A stretch of DNA of 64,000 nt from Bacteriovoracia bacterium (GTDB taxonomy: Bacteria; Bdellovibrionota; Bacteriovoracia; Bacteriovoracales; Bacteriovoracaceae). The stretch's first letter is position 1. Every line of letters begins with the position of its first letter. The position numbers and the translations under genes were made by a program. Positions 42,499 through 50,121 of the stretch are shown here, piece after piece. The stretch covers positions 124,001-188,000 of the forward strand of contig JAUIIL010000002.1 of NCBI GenBank assembly GCA_030431635.1. The letters are read 5' to 3'. The notes under the pieces are model-generated. The model did not search any database and was not told the origin of the DNA. It saw nothing but the letters and a program-made list of their open reading frames with translations.

Positions 42499-43254
42499 AT
42501 GAAAGAAATGTCCCTAATTGAACATTTAGAAGAGTTGCGCACTCGCATGATTGCTATTTTTGCTATTTTAGCTGTTGGTTTTGCTATTTGCTATGGATTA
42601 GGTGAGTCCATTGCTTTGTTTCTTATGGCCCCCTTAAAAGAGGCCCTAGGAGATCAGGGAAAGATTGTTTATTTGGGTTTATTAGATAAGGTCCTGGCCC
42701 AGTTTCAAATTGCTTTTTGGTGCTCGATACTTCTCACATCCCCATTATGGTTTAGACAAGTATGGTTATTTGTTAAACCAGCTCTTCACGACAAGGAGAG
42801 AAAAGTTATCCTTCCCTTTATTCTCGCCGGATTTATTTTGTTTTGGCTTGGAGTGAGTTTTGGCTACTTTATTGTCTTTCCTTATACCTTTGAAACAATA
42901 ATGAACTTTGGAGTTCAAGATATTCAAGCGACTTTAAGTTATAGGGATTATCTTATTCTTTCGAGTAAAGTTCTTGTTTTTTTGGGAATCATCTTTCAGT
43001 TACCAAACATTATGATCATTTTAGGGTTTATGAATTTGGTGACAAAATACTCTCTTAAAAGCATACGGCGCTATATTTATGTGATTTTTGCTATTGTTTC
43101 CGCACTTCTGACTCCACCTGATGTTGTTACGATGATGGCCTTGTGGGTTCCTCTCGTACTTCTCTATGAAATAGGTATTGTCGCCGTTGCTTTAATTGTT
43201 CATCCTTATTTATATCGAAAATACAAAGGCAGCGAAGAGGTTATTGCTGAATAG
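42499..43254 (+). CDS. tatC: twin-arginine translocase subunit TatC
   Basis: Core membrane subunit of the Tat system that recognises twin-arginine signal peptides and exports folded proteins. Opening MSLIEHLEELRTRMI is the family's conserved cytoplasmic motif with its Glu pair. PLWFRQVWLFVKPALHDKERK and the F-x-x-G loop PFILAGFILFWLGVSFGYFIVFP match, and YRDYLILSSKVLVFLGIIFQLPN and AIVSALLTPPDVVTMMALWVPL complete it. Six helices, 251 residues. TatA and TatB are not in the window. Confidence 0.95.
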   Translation: MKEMSLIEHLEELRTRMIAIFAILAVGFAICYGLGESIALFLMAPLKEALGDQGKIVYLGLLDKVLAQFQIAFWCSILLTSPLWFRQVWLFVKPALHDKERKVILPFILAGFILFWLGVSFGYFIVFPYTFETIMNFGVQDIQATLSYRDYLILSSKVLVFLGIIFQLPNIMIILGFMNLVTKYSLKSIRRYIYVIFAIVSALLTPPDVVTMMALWVPLVLLYEIGIVAVALIVHPYLYRKYKGSEEVIAE

Positions 43255-43522
43255 ATTGGGCGTCATCTTCAAGAATAGAAGTTCTACTCACTTTTACCTC
43301 AGTTTCAAGTTCCGAGATAAGTTCATCAGGAATTGAAATGGCCCTATACTTTTTCCCATTAGTTGTTCTGATCCAGAAACCATCTATGACCGTTGTTCGT
43401 GTCATAATTTTAATAGGCTTTACACTGACAATGTGATTCAAATTCATAAGAATTGGAGTCTCATCATTCATGAGTGGTTCGTTTTGCTTAGGATCGATAA
43501 TGACAAATTTTTTAAAAACCAT
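43241..43522 (-). CDS. small protein of unknown function
   Basis: 93 residues from ATG 43522 (MVFKKFVIID). An in-frame TTG at 43540 would add six; neither start has a clear Shine-Dalgarno. It contains a short beta core (MNLNHIVSVKPIKIMTRT, then WIRTTNGKKYRAISIPDEL) faintly like FlbD-type small beta proteins, but this is not strong enough to name. Its 3' end overlaps tatC by 14 bases on the opposite strand. Confidence 0.45.
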   Translation of the reverse strand: MVFKKFVIIDPKQNEPLMNDETPILMNLNHIVSVKPIKIMTRTTVIDGFWIRTTNGKKYRAISIPDELISELETEVKVSRTSILEDDAQSIQQ

Positions 43523-43598
43523 GGAAGCACTATAACTCAAGTAAGGATCGGATTATAGTGCTTTAGTAATATTTACACAGAGCGGCGTTTCTGTGATT

Positions 43599-43754
43599 TC
43601 AAGAGGTTAAGTTGTCAGTTGGTTCTAATTGATAGGGGCAATGTTTACAGCCACTATGGCAGCACTTTCCTTGTTGCAAGAGATAGGTTTCCGTAAAGAC
43701 CATAAACCCTTCTTCGTTGATATAAAAATCCTCAGGGCCTAGTTCTTCATGCAT
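43599..43754 (-). CDS. DUF5522-like small cysteine-rich protein
   Basis: A 51-residue protein translated leftward from ATG 43754. GFMVFTETYLLQQGKCCHSG and GCKHCPY form the pattern C-C-x-S-G-C-x-H-C-P-Y, which is the DUF5522 signature, a tiny conserved protein found in many bacteria. The four cysteines and histidine suggest a metal site. It overlaps the end of the agmatinase gene by 16 bases and is probably the last gene of speE-speB. Function unknown. Confidence 0.75.
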   Translation of the reverse strand: MHEELGPEDFYINEEGFMVFTETYLLQQGKCCHSGCKHCPYQLEPTDNLTS

Positions 43755-44590
43755 AAGAGAATCTCTCTTACAACCTTTGCTGCAAAGACGTTAGAGTTTC
43801 CGCTCACATCTAACATAGGAGAAAGTTCAACCACGTCTGCACCTACCAGGTTCTTTTGAGCAAGAAGTTTTAATAAAGAAATGAAGTTATGAAAATTCTC
43901 TCCTCCTGCTTCAGGGGTTCCTGTTCCAGGAAGGAAAGAAGGATCGAAAAAATCTAAATCTAAAGTGAGATAGATGGGGCCAGTTACTTTATTTATTTTC
44001 TCCTTTAGTTCCTCAAAAGAAGTAGCCAGAGTATTGTTCTCTTTCATCCAGTTAAACTCTGCTTTCAGACCAGAGCGAATACCGTATTGGATGAGAGTCT
44101 GCTCTTCTCTCATTTCTTCAACAATTCTTCTAATGACACAAGCATGAGAGTAAGGTTCATCAAGGTACTGTTCTCTTAAGTCCGTGTGAGCATCAAGATG
44201 AAGGATTGTTAAATTTTTATAGTGATCTAGATAGAGCTTGGCCGGACAATAACTAATAGAGTGCTCTCCTCCTAGAGTAAGAATTTTTTGCTTATTTAAA
44301 TCGAGGTTTTTTGTGAGAGAGAAGAAACTCTCTCGCAAAAGATCATGTCTTGAAGCTTGGAAAGGAATATTTCCTAAGTCAAAAAAAGGACTTTCTTCCA
44401 AATCTTTATCAAGGTAAGGGGAGTAGGATTCTAGTCCATAAGAAGCTTCTCTTAAAGCATCTGGTCCAAAGCGAGCGCCGGGGCGAAATGAGGTTGTTCC
44501 ATCAAAAGGAATGCCTAATAAATAGATTCCTTTTTCTTGAAATTCCTCTGCTTCATTAAGGGCAAAAAAAGGTTTCACTGGTTCAAACAT
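43739..44590 (-). CDS. speB: agmatinase
   Basis: Hydrolyses agmatine to putrescine and urea, feeding the spermidine synthase encoded just upstream. The binuclear Mn motifs are intact: LGGEHSISY, LHLDAHTDLRE, LDLDFFDPSF, and the family end GADVVELSPMLD. GIPFDGTTSFRPGARFGPDALREAS is the agmatinase N-terminal hallmark. The 283 residues match. Its ATG overlaps the speE stop by one base. With speE, the gene order supports agmatine-to-spermidine flux, although arginine decarboxylase is not in the window. Confidence 0.92.
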   Translation of the reverse strand: MFEPVKPFFALNEAEEFQEKGIYLLGIPFDGTTSFRPGARFGPDALREASYGLESYSPYLDKDLEESPFFDLGNIPFQASRHDLLRESFFSLTKNLDLNKQKILTLGGEHSISYCPAKLYLDHYKNLTILHLDAHTDLREQYLDEPYSHACVIRRIVEEMREEQTLIQYGIRSGLKAEFNWMKENNTLATSFEELKEKINKVTGPIYLTLDLDFFDPSFLPGTGTPEAGGENFHNFISLLKLLAQKNLVGADVVELSPMLDVSGNSNVFAAKVVREILLCMKN

Positions 44591-45441
44591 TAAAGTTCTC
44601 CTATTCTTCTTTTATGAAGGTTAGAAAGAGCAAAAGCCCCTTTGTGCCAATCCATATTATACCATTTTAAACTTTTTTGAAGCTCTGTCATTTGAGATAT
44701 TTTTTCAGAGACAAATGAAGTTGGAGAGTATTTTTTAGAACTAAATCCAAAACTCCAATAAACACCCGGGTAAATAAGCATAGGGGCGCTGTAGGAGCGA
44801 ACAAATGGGAAAGCTTTTCTTAGATTTTGATAAATAGCACCCATATCGTACTCATCAAAAAAAGGAGTTTCTGTTTGATTGATCATTATTCCATCTTCTT
44901 TAAGGGCATTATTGACTTGAGCATAAAAGGACTCAGTAAAAAGTCCTGCCGCAAAATCTTCAGGATCAGTTGAGTCAACAACAATAATGTCATATTTATT
45001 CTTGCATTTTTTAATAAACTCAATTCCATCTTCAGCAAAAACATTCACTCTCGGATCATCAAGACCTGATGTGCATTCAGGGAAATATTTTTTAGAGACC
45101 TCTATGACTCTTTTGTCTATTTCAACAAGGTCAATTTTCTTAATATCAGAATGTCTGGTGTATTCTCTTACAACCCCTCCGTCTCCTCCGCCAATAATGA
45201 GAACGTTTTCAACTTTTGGATGAACCATATAAGGAACATGGGCCGTTACTTCGTGATAGATAAATTCATCGATATTAGAGACCATTGTTTTTCCATCAAG
45301 AGTGAGAAGTTTTCCATATGAATAAGTGTCAAAGACTTCTATTTTTTGGTACTGGCTTTGTTCTTCATGAAGCTTGGATTTTATTTCTGAACCTTGAACA
45401 TGTCGTTTGTGAAAACTTTTTTCTTGAAACCAAGTTTGCAT
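44590..45441 (-). CDS. speE: spermidine synthase
   Basis: Transfers an aminopropyl group from decarboxylated S-adenosylmethionine to putrescine. Core motifs: VLIIGGGDGGVVREYTRH (SAM site), KIDLVEIDKRVIEVSKKYFP, DPRVNVFAEDGIEF, and YDIIVVDSTDPEDFAAGLF with the catalytic Asp. The opening strand TWFQEKSFHKRHVQGSEIKS and the GKLLTLDGKTMVSNIDEFIY region complete it. 283 residues is typical. GGGAG lies upstream of the ATG at 45441. It leads the speE-speB-DUF5522 set. Confidence 0.95.
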   Translation of the reverse strand: MQTWFQEKSFHKRHVQGSEIKSKLHEEQSQYQKIEVFDTYSYGKLLTLDGKTMVSNIDEFIYHEVTAHVPYMVHPKVENVLIIGGGDGGVVREYTRHSDIKKIDLVEIDKRVIEVSKKYFPECTSGLDDPRVNVFAEDGIEFIKKCKNKYDIIVVDSTDPEDFAAGLFTESFYAQVNNALKEDGIMINQTETPFFDEYDMGAIYQNLRKAFPFVRSYSAPMLIYPGVYWSFGFSSKKYSPTSFVSEKISQMTELQKSLKWYNMDWHKGAFALSNLHKRRIGEL

Positions 45442-45527
45442 ATTCTTTTTCTCCCTTTAATGCTGCCTCGCAAGTCTAGCGGATTATGCTCTTTTTTTAA
45501 AGAATTCTATGCTATAAATAGGGGGAT

Positions 45528-45977
45528 ATGTATGCAAAGATTCTTCTCTTTTCACTTTCAGGCTGGCTGATTTCAACTATTCTGGTTGATTTTGTTGTTG
45601 TTCCGACTTTGTTCTCCCAAATTGATGATATAATGCATGCTGGCACAATAGGAGTCATCCTCTTTACGAAGATGAATGTTCTTGAAATGGTTTTTAGTGC
45701 TCTTATTCTTTTTAGTACAATTCAAATGAGAAGAGAAAAACAGGCAAAGATTCTCTTGTTTGGGGCATCGTGCCTGGCTTTTATCGCCCTACTTTACTAC
45801 TTTCATTTAACACCAAGAATAACAGGTTTAACGAACCTTTTATTGGTTTCGCCAAGTGAGGAAGTCGCAAGAGAGCATCAGTTTTATCATGATTTATATG
45901 TAAAACTTGATTCTTTAAAACTTATTATTCTTGGAATTTTAGGAACAATGTTCTTTATCAAAAAGGAAAAAATATGA
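45528..45977 (+). CDS. four-helix membrane protein, DUF4149-like
   Basis: 149 residues with four transmembrane helices: LLFSLSGWLISTILVDFVVV, VILFTKMNVLEMVFSALILF, ILLFGASCLAFIALLYYFHL and LKLIILGILGTMFFI. The pattern of helix, short loop PTLFSQI, and a late H-x-x-Y-x-x-L-Y segment resembles DUF4149 proteins, which are of unknown function. The ATG at 45528 lies very close to GGGGGA, so the start could be slightly later. The stop overlaps hldD by four bases (ATGA). Confidence 0.65.
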   Translation: MYAKILLFSLSGWLISTILVDFVVVPTLFSQIDDIMHAGTIGVILFTKMNVLEMVFSALILFSTIQMRREKQAKILLFGASCLAFIALLYYFHLTPRITGLTNLLLVSPSEEVAREHQFYHDLYVKLDSLKLIILGILGTMFFIKKEKI

Positions 45978-46954
45978 TTGTTGTAACCGGTGGAGCGGGA
46001 TTTATTGGGAGCGCTATTGTAAAGAAACTCAATGATCAGGGAATCGATAATATTATTATAGTCGATAGGTTCCGTAGTGGTGATAAATGGAAAAATATAC
46101 GCTCGCTTAAATTTGAATCTTTCATTCATGCTGATGAGTTATTTGAAACAAGTATTTTGAAACATGCGAGTGCTATTTACCATATGGGAGCTTGTTCAAG
46201 TACATTAGAGACGAATATGGATTATTTATTTAAAAATAATTTTGAGTACTCTCAAACAATATTTGAACATTCTGCTATTTATAATATTCCTCTGGTTTAC
46301 GCTTCTTCCGCTGCTACTTATGGAGATGGGGAGTTAGGGTATAATGATGATGAGTCCCTTATTTCTCAATTGAAACCCCTTAACCCTTATGGTTATTCTA
46401 AACAACTTTTTGATGAGTGGGCTTTAGCTAAAGAAAGAAAACCCAGTAAGTGGTTTGGTGTTAAGTTTTTTAATGTCTATGGGCCTAATGAGTACCATAA
46501 AGGAACCATGAGTTCAGTTATTTACCACACTTATAATCAAATCCAAGAAACAGGTAAGATGAAGCTTTTTAAATCTTATAAACCAGAGTTTAAAGACGGA
46601 GAGCAAAAGCGTGACTTTGTTTATGTCAAAGATGTTGTTGATGTTATGATTAATTTAATTGAAAACGCTGATGAAGAAAAAAGTGGAATCTATAATTTAG
46701 GAACTGGTCAAGCTAGGACGTTTTATGATTTGGCAGCTGGAACTTTTAGAGCTCTTGACTTAGAGCCTAATATTGAATTTATTGAAATGCCAGATCACCT
46801 AAAGAAGCAATATCAGTATTATACTCAAGCCGAAATGGGAAAGCTTGCAGAAGTTTTACCTGAGTTTAAGTTTCGCTCTCTAGAAGAGGGGATAAAAGAT
46901 TACGTTCAAAATCATTTACATACATCAGATCCTTATCTAAGTGTGGGGAGATAA
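45974..46954 (+). CDS. hldD: ADP-L-glycero-D-manno-heptose 6-epimerase
   Basis: Converts ADP-D-glycero- to ADP-L-glycero-D-manno-heptose for the inner core of lipopolysaccharide. NADP-binding VTGGAGFIGSAIVKKL opens it. The family-specific strand IIIVDRFRSGDKW, HMGACSSTLETNMDYLF, YASSAATYGDG, the catalytic Y-x-x-x-K in NPYGYSKQLFDEW, and NVYGPNEYHKGTMSSV, RDFVYVKDVVDVM and IYNLGTG follow. 326 residues is typical. It sits in a three-gene run with the DUF4149-like and FliG-like genes, with overlaps of four and one bases. Confidence 0.95.
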   Translation: MIVVTGGAGFIGSAIVKKLNDQGIDNIIIVDRFRSGDKWKNIRSLKFESFIHADELFETSILKHASAIYHMGACSSTLETNMDYLFKNNFEYSQTIFEHSAIYNIPLVYASSAATYGDGELGYNDDESLISQLKPLNPYGYSKQLFDEWALAKERKPSKWFGVKFFNVYGPNEYHKGTMSSVIYHTYNQIQETGKMKLFKSYKPEFKDGEQKRDFVYVKDVVDVMINLIENADEEKSGIYNLGTGQARTFYDLAAGTFRALDLEPNIEFIEMPDHLKKQYQYYTQAEMGKLAEVLPEFKFRSLEEGIKDYVQNHLHTSDPYLSVGR

Positions 46955-47382
46955 TGCCAAAAATTAATGGTTTTGATGAGGCCCTTAAACTTCTTCAACT
47001 CCTTGGCCCCTCAGAGCAAGAAAAACTTCTCTCTCAAATGGCCTTAAAGGAACCAAAGCTTGTTGAAAAGCTAAAAAAATCGATTGTGAGTTTTGAGGAC
47101 TTGCAATATTTAACACCTGAGATGATGAGAGTTCTCTTGCAAGGGGTGACAACAGATGAGCTTGGTCTTGCTTTAAAAGTTGCAAGTTCTGAACTGGTCA
47201 CTCATATTTGCTCTTTTGTTTCAAAAAACAATGAAAGAGATATTCGAAGTGTTTTAGAAGGCTCCCCCCAGGCAGTATCAAAAGTCAGAGAAGCTCAAGA
47301 AAAAATAATGACTTTTGTAAGAGAGAAAATAAATACCGGTGAAATCGTCATTGATAAATCTGGAAGTGAAACTCTTGTTTAA
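46954..47382 (+). CDS. FliG C-terminal-domain-like protein without the other FliG domains
   Basis: 142 residues. SIVSFEDLQYLTPEMMRVLL, then TTDELGLALKVAS and ends with VREAQEKIMTFVREKINTGEIVI match the middle/C-terminal part of flagellar switch protein FliG (FEDL-x-x-L, LALALKGAS, a late VxxAQxKI helix, GEIVI tail). The N-terminal ring-binding domain of FliG (about 200 residues) is missing. Whether it acts at the flagellar motor, at another rotary system or elsewhere is unknown. It follows hldD by a one-base overlap, not a flagellar cluster. Confidence 0.7.
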   Translation: MPKINGFDEALKLLQLLGPSEQEKLLSQMALKEPKLVEKLKKSIVSFEDLQYLTPEMMRVLLQGVTTDELGLALKVASSELVTHICSFVSKNNERDIRSVLEGSPQAVSKVREAQEKIMTFVREKINTGEIVIDKSGSETLV

Positions 47383-47387
47383 GGGCT

Positions 47388-47702
47388 TTAGTGTCCACCA
47401 AAATATTCAATAATTTTGAGCTCTCCATTTTTCTCTCTTTTAAGTTGATAAGTGTGAGAGCTTTTTTTCCCTGCTTTAACTGGATTAATATAATAGATAT
47501 CAGGTTGATTAAGTGATGGCGTTACTTCTATATCCTGCTTGAAGTCAGACACTATTTTTTCTTTGACCAGAGAATTAGATGTAGCTTCTTCTATATTAGT
47601 TTGAGAGAGTTTTGACCAAAACAGTTGGATCTGCTTTTTCTCTTCTTCTACTCGACCAGCATAGCTATTTAATATAATAAGACAGAAAATAAGTATTTTC
47701 AT
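47388..47702 (-). CDS. small secreted protein of unknown function
   Basis: 104 residues with a signal peptide (MKILIFCLIILNSYAG). The mature part is about 85 residues, helix then three strands (TPSLNQPDIYYINP, HTYQLKRE and LKIIEYFGG). No known domain was recognised. The ATG overlaps the stop of the amidase by four bases, so the two are very probably made together. Confidence 0.5.
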   Translation of the reverse strand: MKILIFCLIILNSYAGRVEEEKKQIQLFWSKLSQTNIEEATSNSLVKEKIVSDFKQDIEVTPSLNQPDIYYINPVKAGKKSSHTYQLKREKNGELKIIEYFGGH

Positions 47703-49318
47703 TCACTCCCTCCATTTGCTAAACAATTGGGGTAAATCCATTTTTCATTAACGCTAAAGTCGCATCCATAGAGCTTTGCTTGAGACGCAATTTCCCTGAG
47801 TGGATCCATCATGAGGTTGCCGGGACAACTTGTTCCACCGACTTCATTAAATTTTGCAACTTCTTTATTATACTTTTCAAAACACTGTTTTGTTTTATTA
47901 AAGATGTGTCCAGCTTTATATTTCCATTTATATTGCCGGTGTCCGCCAATGGTTTTTATATTAGGGTAGAGTTTTTGAAGGTTACAAGCGAGCTTGGCCG
48001 CTTGAAGGATAACGTTATTATTAGGTTTTTTCCTTCCAGAATAATCACCAACAAGAGCAACTCCAATTGATGTTGCATTAGCTGAGATGCCCTCTTCTTC
48101 ATAAAGTTCATCTTTTTTTATAACAGTTCTTCTACTTTTAAAAGCTTGATAATTTCCACATTCAAGGCCTTCAGTGGGTAGACTATCTTTCACATGTTTA
48201 TACTCATCTTCATTTTTAAGACTTGATTCAGCTCCCGCATGGGCCCCTTTCATCCAGTCTGGGCGTCCTTGGTAGATGCTGGCTTCAGAGGTTCCAGCAA
48301 TAAGGTAATGATAGCCAATCATATAATACTTATCTTTTGTAACATGTTTATCATTTATGGATTCTATTGTTGCTTTTGAGTCTGTGAAAGTGTGGTGAAA
48401 AATGAGAGTCGTAAGTATATTTGTATCTCTCTTACAATAATAGGAACTAGAATCTTTTAATTCTCGAGTCATGAGATTTCTTTTATTTTTTTGTGAATCA
48501 ATTTGAGGCCAGAGGGATGTTTCAATTTTAATAGGTGGAACAATTTTTTTCTGTTGAATGAGATTTTTGAATTCTTCACTATTGAGAAGAATAGAAAGAT
48601 CTCCTGTATCAAAACTCATTAAGTCCTTTTGAGTATAGTTCTCACTACATTTTAATTGGTATTTATTGACAAGAAAGGATTGAGAGTTTTCAGGACAGCG
48701 ATCGTGATAATAAGAAATGTTTTGAGCAAGAATATCATTTACATCACTTTCTAATTTTTTTGATAAAAACTGGAAATTTGATGACAAATCCTTCTTAGGA
48801 AGAGAGTAGTCTCTTTTCATTCTTTGTACATGTTCTTCATTTTGGAGAAGAAAAAGATCCCATTGGTTTAGCTTGAGTGAACGCTCTATTTTTTTTCCTA
48901 ATTCAGGCACAGAAGAGGTTATAGTCATTACATTTTGGTAGAGTTCATGCATTGAAACCATTGGTCTTGAAAGATGAACTTTCTGTTCGAGGTAAGATTC
49001 CTCCACTGGCCCAGTTGCTTGAAAATAATTTGTTTGCTCTCCCAAAAAGGAATATTGAGAATAAAGCTTCTGCTCTAATAAATTTAATGATTGTTTCTCA
49101 GAGATAGAAAATAAATGTTGAAACTTTTTTATCTCTTCAAGATAAAGAGCAAGTTTGACAATAGAATATTGCTTAAATTCATCTTGATTCACTTTTAAGG
49201 ATTGTAAGTGAATCCAGGCAACATAGTTGGAGCAATACTCATCGTGAGTTTCATAAACATCAGCAAAGCTGAGATTAAATAATAAAAAAAAGACAAACCA
49301 AAACTTACACATAATCAA
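47699..49318 (-). CDS. secreted peptidoglycan amidase (Amidase_2/PGRP-like)
   Basis: A 539-residue protein with a signal peptide (MCKFWFVFFLLFNLSFAD). The C-terminal half is an N-acetylmuramoyl-L-alanine amidase of the T7-lysozyme/PGRP fold: zinc ligands in IFHHTFTD, IGGHRQYKW and TSCPGNLM, with YHYLIAGTSEASIYQGRPDW and IGVALVGDY between. The N-terminal about 280 residues are helical and of unknown role. Cysteines in the mature part suggest disulfides. Such an enzyme could act on the cell's own wall or, in a predator, on prey wall; the sequence does not tell which. A small secreted gene follows with a four-base overlap. Confidence 0.85.
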   Translation of the reverse strand: MIMCKFWFVFFLLFNLSFADVYETHDEYCSNYVAWIHLQSLKVNQDEFKQYSIVKLALYLEEIKKFQHLFSISEKQSLNLLEQKLYSQYSFLGEQTNYFQATGPVEESYLEQKVHLSRPMVSMHELYQNVMTITSSVPELGKKIERSLKLNQWDLFLLQNEEHVQRMKRDYSLPKKDLSSNFQFLSKKLESDVNDILAQNISYYHDRCPENSQSFLVNKYQLKCSENYTQKDLMSFDTGDLSILLNSEEFKNLIQQKKIVPPIKIETSLWPQIDSQKNKRNLMTRELKDSSSYYCKRDTNILTTLIFHHTFTDSKATIESINDKHVTKDKYYMIGYHYLIAGTSEASIYQGRPDWMKGAHAGAESSLKNEDEYKHVKDSLPTEGLECGNYQAFKSRRTVIKKDELYEEEGISANATSIGVALVGDYSGRKKPNNNVILQAAKLACNLQKLYPNIKTIGGHRQYKWKYKAGHIFNKTKQCFEKYNKEVAKFNEVGGTSCPGNLMMDPLREIASQAKLYGCDFSVNEKWIYPNCLANGGSE

Positions 49319-49457
49319 ACACTTGTCGGTAAATATGAATCAAAGTTTTAAAACTAGGGCCTTTTGGTCGGGGTCATTTTTGTCCTTGGGTCAAAGTGAT
49401 ACTTTTCTCCAAACCGAGTAGTTGAGTGTAACTGTTTAAAATCATAGGTTTTTTATT

Positions 49458-49475
49458 TTGGCACGGATCCTGCTT
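49458..49475 (+). promoter_or_regulatory. candidate sigma-54 promoter of the second DksA-like gene
   Basis: TTGGCACGGATCCTGCTT matches YTGGCACGRNNNTTGCW with one mismatch (C for the first T of TTGC). The GG (49460-49461) and GC (49472-49473) are ten bases apart. The gene's ATG is at 49617, giving a leader of about 130 bases. Confidence 0.55.
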
Positions 49476-49616
49476 ATGGAAAGAACAACTGGCAAGAATC
49501 ATCAAGGACTGATGAGGATTGTGACAAGGATGTTGCTAGCTTGCCGGAGGTGACCAAGGATAAGGTCAAAGAAAAAAGAATGACTCGTCTGAATTAAGGA
49601 AGACAAGGAGGGCATC

Positions 49617-50066
49617 ATGCAAGGAGTAGATGTGGAAAAGATTAAAAATTATTTTAATGGTGTTCTGGAGGATTTTGAAAAAATTAAATCTTTAGAAGAA
49701 AAATCATCCATTGAATTTAAGGGAGATGATGTAGACATTTATAATGAAGAGAAACAAAGAGATTTATCTATAAAACTCAAAAAGAGAAATCTTTTTTTCA
49801 TCAAAAAAGTTAAGGAGGCCCTAGGAAGGATTGAAGAAGGAACTTTCGGTGAATGCTTAGATTGCGGAGACGAGATTGGCTCCCAAAGATTATTAGCAAG
49901 ACCGACAGCTTCTTTATGTATTAGTTGTAAAGAAGAACAAGAAAGTATAGAAGGGCAGACAGTAAAAAGAGTCACACACCCTTCTCTACGAAAAGAGAGA
50001 TCAGTTATTAACGTCAAGCAATTAAAATATAAAACACAAAACTATCAAAAAGTGGCCAACGGATAA
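49617..50066 (+). CDS. DksA/TraR-family zinc-finger protein (second of two)
   Basis: 149 residues. A C4 finger FGECLDCGDEIGSQRLLARP then LCISCKEEQE follows a charged coiled coil (KIKNYFNGVLEDFEKIKSL). It shares the finger layout and the spacing with the 27610 paralogue but has no DxxDA motif. RNA polymerase secondary-channel binding is inferred from the family. AGGAGGGC lies eight bases upstream of the ATG. A sigma-54-like promoter and a 130-base leader precede it, and a hairpin terminator follows. No other gene shares the transcript. Confidence 0.85.
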   Translation: MQGVDVEKIKNYFNGVLEDFEKIKSLEEKSSIEFKGDDVDIYNEEKQRDLSIKLKKRNLFFIKKVKEALGRIEEGTFGECLDCGDEIGSQRLLARPTASLCISCKEEQESIEGQTVKRVTHPSLRKERSVINVKQLKYKTQNYQKVANG

Positions 50067-50089
50067 AATGAGAGAGGATTTATATATAG

Positions 50090-50118
50090 AAAAAAGCCCC
50101 TTATCTAGGGGCTTTTTT
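50090..50118 (+). terminator. bidirectional Rho-independent terminator
   Basis: AAAAAAGCCCC (50090-50100), loop TTATCTA, GGGGCTTTTTT (50108-50118). Both arms carry A/T tracts outside a 5-bp GC core, so it serves the DksA-like gene rightward and htpG leftward. Confidence 0.9.
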
Positions 50119-50121
50119 ATT

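Noticed and set aside
49323-49349. FliA-like AAAACTTT-N11-ACCGACAA on the minus strand before the amidase gene
   Set aside because: The -10 box ends about five bases before the ATG at 49318, leaving no room for a normal start, and two -10 bases differ from consensus.
49476-49553. 25-codon ORF in the leader of the second DksA-like gene
   Set aside because: Its ATG lies upstream of the predicted sigma-54 start site, there is no Shine-Dalgarno and the sequence has no protein-like pattern.
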